Under the pieces are notes generated by a model. That model was not told the DNA's origin. It ran no database searches and was given only the letters and a program-made list of their open reading frames with translations. Made by a program: the position numbers and the translations under genes. A stretch of DNA of 20,850 nucleotides from an uncultured Oscillochloris sp. (GTDB lineage: Bacteria; Chloroflexota; Chloroflexia; Chloroflexales; Chloroflexaceae). The stretch covers positions 1 through 20,850 of the forward strand of contig CAIRFY010000215.1 in assembly GCA_903877945.1 (NCBI GenBank). Reading direction: 5' to 3'. This document shows positions 14,779 through 20,850 of the stretch, in pieces. How positions within the stretch are numbered: the stretch's first letter is position 1; the number at the start of each line of letters is the position of its first letter.

Positions 14779-17154
14779 ATGCGTCTGTATCGGTGGCTCC
14801 CTGCGCTGCTGTCCATGATCCTTGTGTTTGGGATCATGCCCGCCCACGCCCAGGACTTGAAGACGACGACGAAGCATAATATCGTCACCGTTCAGCCTAC
14901 TCAGGACGGCGAGGATCTGCCGAAGATCCTTGGCGATGATGAGGTCGCTAAGATCAAGCGACTCCAGGGCGATCTTGTCCCCACGGTGCCTGCTAGTCCG
15001 GTCAGCCCGGATGATCAGGTCGTCTTCATCACCTCGGGCAAGCAGCTTGGTTTCCTGAATATTAACGATGGGAGTACCACCGAACTACCGACTGAGGCTC
15101 TCAGTTCTTTCATGCCCCTGCCACTGCTTGGCATCTCAAAGTTTACCTGGCTTGATAATCAGACCCTCGGCACCCTGGCGCTCAATTTCAACGCAACCGC
15201 GCCTAACGAGGCTCTCGTGCGTTTGGGCATCAATCGCGACACGCTGGAACTGAGCAGTACCTACATATCTATGCCGGCAGACACCCAGTTTGTCTCGGTT
15301 TCGCCCGACTTGCTGCACTTCCTGCTTCTGATGACCCCGCCCACGTCCCAGAACGGCCCTGTCGCTCAGGCTCTCAAGACGGTGAAGCTCCCGATCACGC
15401 TGCCCCCAGTGACAGCGGCGAGTATGAACGAGTCCCCGCTGCTGCCCCTGTCGCTACAGGTTCGTGCAGACCAGGCCCGCACCCGCTTCGCCAGTCTGCT
15501 CAGCCGCTTCCAACTGATGCAGACCACTCCGGCCAGCGATAGCATGACGGTGACAGAGAAGACCATCGATGTGATCACCTACAACGCGGAGAGCGGCGAG
15601 CGCAGTTATGTGACGACCATTCCTGATGCGGGGTACCTGTTCGGCGATGCGTGGACGGCTGACTCCTCGCATATTGCCATCTCGATTATCTCCCTGAGTA
15701 ATGCTGACGACCCGCGATTGGCGAACGGTGGTGTCCTGCTCTCGGAGATTGTTTACCGCGATGTGACCGGGAATATCCCCCCGGCGGAGAACCCGCTGCT
15801 CCAGGGCGACAACACCTACGTGGTGGACGTGAACAGCCACGCGGTAAAGATCCTACGTGCGGCTGGCCCAGGTGCCCCGCCCCTGCTGAGCGCTGCCGGC
15901 TGGTCGCCGGATAACGCCACCCTGCTGGTGAAGGCGTCGTATCCGGCCAAGCTCAAGGGTCGCAGCTACCCGATCTATACGCCGCAGTTTAACGACCGGA
16001 TCTCCTACCGCTTCTACAACACGGATCTGAAGCAAACGGGTGAGCTGAATACGGATATTCTCTCTACCGACAGCGTCAAACCGACTATTGCTGAGTTCGT
16101 CTCGCCCGACGAGTTGATCATCCGCACGACGGTGAACAGCGACCGGCGTCCCTACTACTACAACCGTGTCTCAGGCGAGTTGCGCAGCCTCGCCGACCGT
16201 GCCGGTTCGTACTGGAATGTGATGAGCACCCACCATTCGCACCAACTGGTGTTCATGTACGATTCCTTCACCAACCCGCCCGACATCTACCGCCTCGGCT
16301 GGGACGGCAAGGGTCTTGCGCGGCTCACCTGGTTTAATGAGGAGCTGCGCCAGTTTGCCAACTTGCGCCAGAATCCAGTCTCGTTCAAGCTGAAGAGCGG
16401 CATTGTGCGCTACGGCACGCTCATCCAGCCCGCCGACGCGGCCTTTCCGCCCAAGAACAAGCCGCTGATCGTCTGGCAAGAGGGCGGGCCTGGGCCGGCG
16501 ATGTTCAACCGATGGGACACGGGTGTCGAGCGGCCCTACAGCTTGCTGCCCACCTTTGGCTTCCCGGTGCTGGTGGTGCCCCTGGCGGGTCGAACCAGCA
16601 CTACACCGGCCAGCTTGAACTCGCTGGTCGACAGTGGCAACTTCGGCCAGATCGATATCGACGAGCAGGCCGAGATCGTCCAGCAGTTGGTGTCTCGTGG
16701 CTGGACAAACAAGAGCAAGGTTGGCATCACCGGCTGCTCCTACGGCGGCTACTTCGCCTGGCAGAGCATCATTCGCTACCCCGCCACCTACGCGGCGGCT
16801 AATCCGCAGTGTGCGCTGGTGGACCTGTTCACCGAGTGGTCGCGTGGCAGCACTGCCGTGTTGACGGCGTATCTGGAGGGATTGCCGCCCTACAGCAATG
16901 TCACCGAATATCGTAACGATTCGCCAGCTTACAACGTGGCCAAGGTGAAGGCGGCGGTACTCTCCTTCCAGGGTAGCAACGACTTCTTGCCGGAGGTGCT
17001 GGGCGAGAACATGCACCTTCAACTGTTTAATCGCAAACTGAACGCACGTATGATTAAGTTTATGGGCGAGGGCCACGGTCTCCAGGATCCGAAGAACCAG
17101 CTCTACGCCGCGCAGCAGCAGATTGATTGGTTCCGTACCTACCTGAAGCCTTAG
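14779..17154 (+). CDS. Secreted S9-family (prolyl oligopeptidase-type) serine peptidase
   Basis: A 791-residue exported peptidase. I chose ATG at 14779 because AAAGGAG lies eight bases upstream and the protein then opens with a clear signal peptide (MRLYRW, hydrophobic core, AHA before Q25); a GTG 14 codons earlier has neither. Residues about 50-520 are beta-rich, as in the propeller of S9 enzymes. The C-terminal alpha/beta-hydrolase domain has ITGCSYGGYFAW with nucleophile S654, D735 in SFQGSNDFLPE and H766 in MGEGHGLQDP, so the catalytic triad is complete. By family knowledge it cleaves short peptides outside the cytoplasm; specificity cannot be read. The last codons and TAG stop run into the repeat starting at 17150. 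It appears monocistronic, since a repeat-filled 361-bp gap follows. Confidence 0.92.
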   Translation: MRLYRWLPALLSMILVFGIMPAHAQDLKTTTKHNIVTVQPTQDGEDLPKILGDDEVAKIKRLQGDLVPTVPASPVSPDDQVVFITSGKQLGFLNINDGSTTELPTEALSSFMPLPLLGISKFTWLDNQTLGTLALNFNATAPNEALVRLGINRDTLELSSTYISMPADTQFVSVSPDLLHFLLLMTPPTSQNGPVAQALKTVKLPITLPPVTAASMNESPLLPLSLQVRADQARTRFASLLSRFQLMQTTPASDSMTVTEKTIDVITYNAESGERSYVTTIPDAGYLFGDAWTADSSHIAISIISLSNADDPRLANGGVLLSEIVYRDVTGNIPPAENPLLQGDNTYVVDVNSHAVKILRAAGPGAPPLLSAAGWSPDNATLLVKASYPAKLKGRSYPIYTPQFNDRISYRFYNTDLKQTGELNTDILSTDSVKPTIAEFVSPDELIIRTTVNSDRRPYYYNRVSGELRSLADRAGSYWNVMSTHHSHQLVFMYDSFTNPPDIYRLGWDGKGLARLTWFNEELRQFANLRQNPVSFKLKSGIVRYGTLIQPADAAFPPKNKPLIVWQEGGPGPAMFNRWDTGVERPYSLLPTFGFPVLVVPLAGRTSTTPASLNSLVDSGNFGQIDIDEQAEIVQQLVSRGWTNKSKVGITGCSYGGYFAWQSIIRYPATYAAANPQCALVDLFTEWSRGSTAVLTAYLEGLPPYSNVTEYRNDSPAYNVAKVKAAVLSFQGSNDFLPEVLGENMHLQLFNRKLNARMIKFMGEGHGLQDPKNQLYAAQQQIDWFRTYLKP

Positions 17155-17286
17155 ACATGGTTCAAAATGAGCATATTCAGCTTGACAGTCCTGCGATGAC
17201 GCGACGAAGCGATGAGGCGCTCGTATCAAGTCCTCGCGTCCTCGCCTCGTCGCTGAACTGTCAAGCTAGATTGAAACATGCCTAAG
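17150..17286. repeat. CTTAGGCATG-type inverted-repeat element, copy A
   Basis: The left end CTTAGACATGGTTCAAAAT and the right end ATTGAAACATGCCTAAG are inverted, and an inner pair CTTGACAG / CTGTCAAG encloses a stem built of CGACGAAGCGATGAGGCG-like sequence. It is 137 bp, too small to encode anything, and MITE-like. Its left end contains the stop codon of the S9 peptidase gene. Its asymmetric arms match copy C (20705-20850) in the reverse orientation. Confidence 0.8.
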
Positions 17287-17422
17287 ACATGGTTCAGAAC
17301 AGCTTTACAGTGTGTCGTGAACGTAGCGCCGCCTTCCAGGCGGTCAGAAGTACCACCGCAGGCTAGAAGCCCGCGCTACGAACTGTAAAGCTGAAACCTG
17401 ACACCTGAAACCTTGTCTAAAG
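17282..17422. repeat. CTTAGGCATG-type element, copy B, with a different core
   Basis: It abuts copy A, sharing CTAAG. The ends TAAGACATGGTTCAG and CTGAAACCTTGTCTAAAG are inverted, and inside them AGCTTTACAGT pairs with ACTGTAAAGCT. The core differs from copy A: GTAGCGCCGCCTTCCAGGCGG followed by a GCGCTAC arm, a separate palindromic module. End modules and core modules therefore appear to be exchangeable. Confidence 0.7.
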
Positions 17423-17438
17423 TAAGTTTTTTGGTGAA

Positions 17439-17483
17439 CTGGAGTCTAGGCTTTAGCCGGCTGAAGCCTAGACTCCCCTCCAG
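17439..17483. repeat. Hairpin repeat GGAGTCTAGGCTTTAGCC / GGCTGAAGCCTAGACTCC
   Basis: A nearly perfect 18-bp stem with almost no loop, 33 bp before the glycosyltransferase ATG. It is the intact form of the family seen reversed at 14634-14718. It could attenuate transcription or be an inert palindrome; no U-tract follows. Confidence 0.8.
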
Positions 17484-17515
17484 AAATACCCGAAGACTTC
17501 GTTGACGAACTAATT

Positions 17516-18556
17516 ATGCCCACACTGGCGATCATTATTGTCTCCTGGAACGTGCGCGAGCTGCTGCGCGGCTGCCTGCGCTCGGTGGCGGATTCCCTGG
17601 TGGCTGGCGACCTTGCCTACGAGATGATCGTGGTGGACAACGCCAGCGCCGACGGCACCCCCGAGATGCTGCGGGCCGAGTTCCCTGCGGTGCATCTGAT
17701 CGAGTCGGGGGCGAACCTGGGCTTCGCGGCGGGGAATAATCTGGCGCTGCGCGAGCTAGGTGCCAGGAGTCAGGTGCCAGGAGTCAGGCTGCCTGATGCT
17801 TCCCTAGCATCTGACCCCTGGCACCTGACCCCTGACTATGTGCTGCTGCTCAACCCCGATACGGAGGTGGTCGGCGGTGCGATCACGCGGCTGGTAGCTG
17901 AACTGGAGGCCCGCCCGGAGTTGGTGGCCGTCGGCCCACGCCTGCGCTACGGCGACGGCAGCGTGCAGCCTTCGCGGCGGCGCTTCCCTACCCGGATGAC
18001 CATGCTCTGGGAAAGTACGCCGCTAGAGCGGCTCTGGCCGCAGAACCCCTGGGCGCGCCGCTACCGTTGCGCCGATCTACCCGACGATGTGGCCCAGCCC
18101 GTGGGCTGGCTGGTGGGCGCGGCTCTGCTGGTGCGCGCCTCGGCGATCACGCGGGCCGGGCTGCTTGATGAGCGCTTCTTTATGTATAGCGAGGAGTTGG
18201 AGTGGGAGTGCCGATTGCGGAATGCAAAATGCAAAATGCAAAATGCAAAATGTAAAGCCGAATCAGTTATTGCATACATCCCTGAGGCGGAGATCATTCA
18301 TTACGAGGGCAAGAGCAGCGAGCAGGCGATGACGCGGCGGCACGTACACTTTCAGCGCAGCAAGCTGCTGTTGGCGCGGATGTGGTTTGGTTGGGGCTTT
18401 GCCGGGCTGCTGCGGGTCGCCTTGCGCCTCGGCTACGTCTGCGAGATCGTCGCCGAAGGGATCAAGCTGATGCTCGGCCACCGCCCCGCCCTGCGCCGCC
18501 AGCGGATCGCGGTCTACCGCGACGTTATCAGAGAGCTATGCACGATACAACTCTAA
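17516..18556 (+). CDS. Family 2 glycosyltransferase (rhamnosyltransferase-like) with two repeat-derived insertions
   Basis: A 346-residue GT-A fold enzyme that by family knowledge transfers a sugar from a nucleotide-sugar to a glycan. It opens with PTLAIIIVSWNVRELL, then VVDNASADGT and NLGFAAGNN (nucleotide binding), the metal motif NPDTE (D115, E117), then GAALLVR and DERFFMYSEELEW. Two segments do not belong to the family pattern. Residues 82-105 are encoded by an inserted palindromic repeat, and residues 236-247 (NAKCKMQNAKCK) by five ATGCAAA heptamers. Both keep the frame and sit where loops are expected. The C-terminus has a hydrophobic stretch (about 293-320) that may dock on the membrane. 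There is no clear Shine-Dalgarno before ATG 17516. The 3' end overlaps the GH2 gene by 19 bp. Donor and acceptor cannot be told. Confidence 0.9.
   Translation: MPTLAIIIVSWNVRELLRGCLRSVADSLVAGDLAYEMIVVDNASADGTPEMLRAEFPAVHLIESGANLGFAAGNNLALRELGARSQVPGVRLPDASLASDPWHLTPDYVLLLNPDTEVVGGAITRLVAELEARPELVAVGPRLRYGDGSVQPSRRRFPTRMTMLWESTPLERLWPQNPWARRYRCADLPDDVAQPVGWLVGAALLVRASAITRAGLLDERFFMYSEELEWECRLRNAKCKMQNAKCKAESVIAYIPEAEIIHYEGKSSEQAMTRRHVHFQRSKLLLARMWFGWGFAGLLRVALRLGYVCEIVAEGIKLMLGHRPALRRQRIAVYRDVIRELCTIQL
17759..17830. repeat. Palindromic repeat inserted in frame in the glycosyltransferase
   Basis: GTGCCAGGAGTCAGG occurs twice in tandem, and its near complement, CCTGGCACCTGACCCCTGA, follows after a short centre containing TGCTTCCCTAGCAT. 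About 72 bp (24 codons) interrupts the usual short spacing between the NNLAL helix and the strand leading to NPDTE. The multiple-of-three length and absence of stops preserve the frame. Confidence 0.75.
18222..18256 (+). repeat. ATGCAAA heptamer tandem repeat inside the glycosyltransferase
   Basis: Five units of seven bases (four ATGCAAA, one ATGTAAA). Together with flanking bases the insertion keeps the frame; the units themselves total 35 bp. They encode a Lys/Cys/Asn-rich stretch at residues 236-247, out of character for this GC-rich gene and for the family position just after the EELEW motif. Confidence 0.85.
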
Positions 18557-20730
18557 GCGACCGCTGGCAGATCCGCTCGCTCGACATGTTCACCCAGGGG
18601 ATCTACCCGCGTGACGATGATGGCTGGCTCTCTGCACACGTGCCGGGCCACTGGCAGCAGATCCCCGAACTGGCCACGCATACGGGCAAAGTGGTCTATC
18701 GCTGCCGCTTCACGCATGACGAACTGCACACGTCCCGCCGCTGGCTACGACTCAACGGAGCTTTCTACTACAGCCGGATCTATCTGAACGGAGTGGATCT
18801 GGGTGCCCACGAGGGCTACTTTGTGCCCTATGAGCGCGAGGTCGGCGGGCTGCTCCAGGCCGACAATACTCTGCTGATCGAACTGGACTGTCCCGAGGAG
18901 CGCGATAAGCACAATAAGCAGATGATCACCGGGGTCTTTTCGCACTGGGACTGTATCGATCCCAAGGCGAACCCCGGCGGGATCTGGCTGCCGGTGGAGA
19001 TCCACACCAGTGGGCCAGCGCGCCTGAGCCGCGCCCGTTGTCTCACCTTGGCTTGCGATGATCGCTTCGCCCAGATCCGTTTTGACCTGGACATCGACGC
19101 GGCCGAGGCGGCGACGGCGACCCTGCGCTTCACCTTCACGCCGCGCACTTTTGCGGGTACTACTCAGGTGATCACCCAGCGGCGGGCGCTGCGCGTCGGG
19201 AAGCAGGAGGTCGGTGGGCTGATTAAGCTGCGCGAGCCACAGCTATGGTGGACCCACGACCTCGGGCGGCCTGACATGTATGACGTGACGGTCGAGGTGC
19301 TGCTGGGTGATGTGGTGAGCGACGCCCAGCAGTTCGGATTTGGCGTGCGCCGCTTTGAGCTGCGCGGCTGGGTGGCCCACCTGAACGGGGTGCGCTTTCT
19401 GATCAAGGGGAATAACTACCCGCCCGGCGATATGTGGATCGCCAGCATGACTCGTGCCCGCTACGACGAAGACCTCAGGCTGGTGCGCGAGTGCTTTATG
19501 AACTTGCTCAGAATTCACGCCCACGTCGATCACCCCGCGCTCTACGCGGCGGCTGATGCGGCGGGGGTGCTGATCTGGCAGGATTTCCCGCTCCAGTGGC
19601 TCTACAGCCAACATGTGCTGCCCGAGGCCCGCCACCAGGTACGCGAGATGGTGCGCTTGCTGGGCAGCCACCCCAGCGTGGCTGTCTGGTGCATGCATAA
19701 CGAGGCCGTGCTGATCGAGGACACCGCTGACGAGAGCCTGGTGGCCCGGCTGCGCACCTATGTCACCGGATTCGGCTTCACCTGGAACCGCGACGTGATG
19801 GACACGCAGCTCAAGGAGATTGTGCAGGCCGACGACCCAACCCGCCCCGCCATCCGCAGTTCGGGCGAGATGGACGTGCCCTATCTGCGCAGGGGTACCG
19901 ACGGCCACGCCTATTTTGGCTGGTACCGCACCTACGGCACCATCGACACCGCCGAGGTGATGCAACGGCACTTCCCGGCCAACATGAGTTTCGTCACCGA
20001 GTTTGGTGCGCAGAGCTTCCCAAACCTGGAGAGCAGCCAGCGCTTTATCCGCGAGCCGCTTGACGAGGGGGCGATCACTCGTCTGACTGAACGCCACGGA
20101 TTCCAGGCTGAGATTATGAGCCACTGGATCCCCTGGCGTCAGGCGGCCTCGCTGTCCGAGGTGATCGAGCTATCGCAGAATTATCAGATCTTCATTAACC
20201 GCTACTACATTGACCGGCTGCGCTCGCGCAAATATCGGCCCACCGGCGGGATTGTGCCCTTCATCTTTGTCGATCCTTACCCGGCCATTCTCTGGAGCGT
20301 GGTGGACTACTGGCGCGTGCCGAAGCGATCATACTACGCCATGCAGATGGCCTTCAGCCCGCAGTATGCCTTCTGCTTATTTCACCCGCGCACCTACGCG
20401 GTGGGCGAGGCGGTTGAACTGCCGCTCTTTGCGGTGAATGATGCGCAACAGACGGTGGGCGGTGCGCGCCTGACCGCCCATCTCTGCGCCCCCGACGGCA
20501 CCACGCTCGCCACGACAGTACGCACCCTCGACCTGCCTGCCGACTGTCTGCCGATTGAGGTGGACAGGCTGCGCCTCATTCCCTCTATCCCCGGTCGCTA
20601 TACTCTGGAACTCGTACTTACCAACGTGCCCCACGTGGTACGCCATACGTATGAAATTATAGTTGTCGGGGCTGATGCACCGTTGCCGACGACTGACATC
20701 GCGGCTAAGGCATGTTTCAATCCAGATTGA
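18538..20730 (+). CDS. Glycoside hydrolase family 2 protein (beta-mannosidase-like)
   Basis: A 730-residue retaining glycosidase. The N-terminal jelly-roll (about 1-165: WQQIPEL, VVYRCRF, RLNGAFYYSRIYLNG) and an immunoglobulin-like domain precede a TIM barrel beginning near LNGVRFLIKGNNYPPGD. E389 in VWCMHNEAV is the expected acid/base and E488 in VTEFGAQSFP the nucleophile. Asp/Trp-rich loops recall beta-mannosidases more than galactosidases, but the substrate is not certain. There is no signal peptide, so it probably acts in the cytoplasm. I chose ATG 18538, where conserved GH2 sequence starts at once; it overlaps the glycosyltransferase by 19 bp, indicating translational coupling and a shared glycan pathway. 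The last residues, KACFNPD, and the TGA stop are encoded by an inverted-repeat element. Confidence 0.9.
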   Translation: MHDTTLSDRWQIRSLDMFTQGIYPRDDDGWLSAHVPGHWQQIPELATHTGKVVYRCRFTHDELHTSRRWLRLNGAFYYSRIYLNGVDLGAHEGYFVPYEREVGGLLQADNTLLIELDCPEERDKHNKQMITGVFSHWDCIDPKANPGGIWLPVEIHTSGPARLSRARCLTLACDDRFAQIRFDLDIDAAEAATATLRFTFTPRTFAGTTQVITQRRALRVGKQEVGGLIKLREPQLWWTHDLGRPDMYDVTVEVLLGDVVSDAQQFGFGVRRFELRGWVAHLNGVRFLIKGNNYPPGDMWIASMTRARYDEDLRLVRECFMNLLRIHAHVDHPALYAAADAAGVLIWQDFPLQWLYSQHVLPEARHQVREMVRLLGSHPSVAVWCMHNEAVLIEDTADESLVARLRTYVTGFGFTWNRDVMDTQLKEIVQADDPTRPAIRSSGEMDVPYLRRGTDGHAYFGWYRTYGTIDTAEVMQRHFPANMSFVTEFGAQSFPNLESSQRFIREPLDEGAITRLTERHGFQAEIMSHWIPWRQAASLSEVIELSQNYQIFINRYYIDRLRSRKYRPTGGIVPFIFVDPYPAILWSVVDYWRVPKRSYYAMQMAFSPQYAFCLFHPRTYAVGEAVELPLFAVNDAQQTVGGARLTAHLCAPDGTTLATTVRTLDLPADCLPIEVDRLRLIPSIPGRYTLELVLTNVPHVVRHTYEIIVVGADAPLPTTDIAAKACFNPD

Positions 20731-20850
20731 CAATTCAGCGACGAAACGATGAGGCGATGAGGCGCTCCGTATCGCCTCATCGCCTCATCGCCTCATCGCC
20801 TCGTCGCAAGACGGTAAAGCTGAATGTGCCCATTTTGAAACATGCCTAAG
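20705..20850. repeat. CTTAGGCATG-type inverted-repeat element, copy C
   Basis: CTAAGGCATGTTTCAA at 20705-20720 is inverted at 20835-20850, the last bases of the window. The core is a long stem in which CGACGAAACGATGAGGCGATGAGG pairs with CCTCATCGCCTCATCGCCTCGTCG. The core has expanded ATCGCCTC units. The arms match copy A in the opposite orientation. The left arm is translated as the C-terminus of the GH2 protein. Confidence 0.85.

Noticed and set aside
16171..17229. 352-codon minus-strand open frame opposite the S9 peptidase
   Set aside because: The plus strand here encodes the full catalytic triad; the antisense product has no family features.
18382..18537. N-terminal extension of the GH2 frame back to 18382
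   Set aside because: Those 52 codons overlap conserved glycosyltransferase sequence in another frame and encode an Arg/Ala-rich stretch unlike GH2.
19243..20124. 293-codon minus-strand open frame opposite the GH2 gene
   Set aside because: It covers the GH2 catalytic glutamates in antisense, and its product has no recognisable domains.

Overview
The window looks like a chromosomal segment of a filamentous anoxygenic phototroph or close relative in the Chloroflexota (order Chloroflexales). The best anchor is the malate dehydrogenase, which has the 309-residue length and recalled sequence of the Chloroflexus enzyme almost throughout. The high GC content, the secreted giant ending in LLPLVYR and the dense small palindromic repeats fit. 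Genus assignment is inference.

Layout. On the minus strand at the left are a GAF-containing NarL-type membrane histidine kinase (18-1805), malate dehydrogenase (1965-2894) and a 2301-residue secreted protein (3158-10063). The giant has 21 FG-GAP/VCBS repeats, a proprotein-convertase-type P domain, a HExxH zinc-metalloprotease domain and a seven-copy Gly-Phe-Ser-Arg-Thr minisatellite. On the plus strand, 10474-13152 holds what I read as the relic of a Wadjet (JetABCD) plasmid-defence operon. A 5'-truncated, frameshifted jetA is followed directly by an almost complete jetD; jetB and jetC are absent, and the gap holds a 436-bp octanucleotide array. Convergent to jetD is a LytR-CpsA-Psr protein with an N-terminal zinc-finger segment (13088-14518, minus). 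To the right on the plus strand are a secreted S9 prolyl-oligopeptidase-type peptidase (14779-17154), a family 2 glycosyltransferase (17516-18556) and an overlapping GH2 beta-mannosidase-like hydrolase (18538-20730).

The unifying oddity is how far small non-coding repeats have invaded gene boundaries and even coding sequence. One inverted-repeat family with CTTAGGCATG ends supplies the stop codon of both the S9 peptidase and the GH2 enzyme, and the last residues of the latter. A GC-rich hairpin repeat forms both converging ends of jetD and the LCP gene. The octanucleotide array supplies the jetA stop codon and the jetD start. The glycosyltransferase carries two in-frame repeat insertions, a palindrome and a heptamer tandem repeat.

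Functional reading: central carbon metabolism (mdh), signalling, cell-envelope and glycan genes (LCP, GT2, GH2), secreted proteolysis (giant zincin, S9) and a dead or dying defence locus. Only GT2-GH2 overlap in a way that suggests co-translation. All identifications come from reading motifs; no database search was run.
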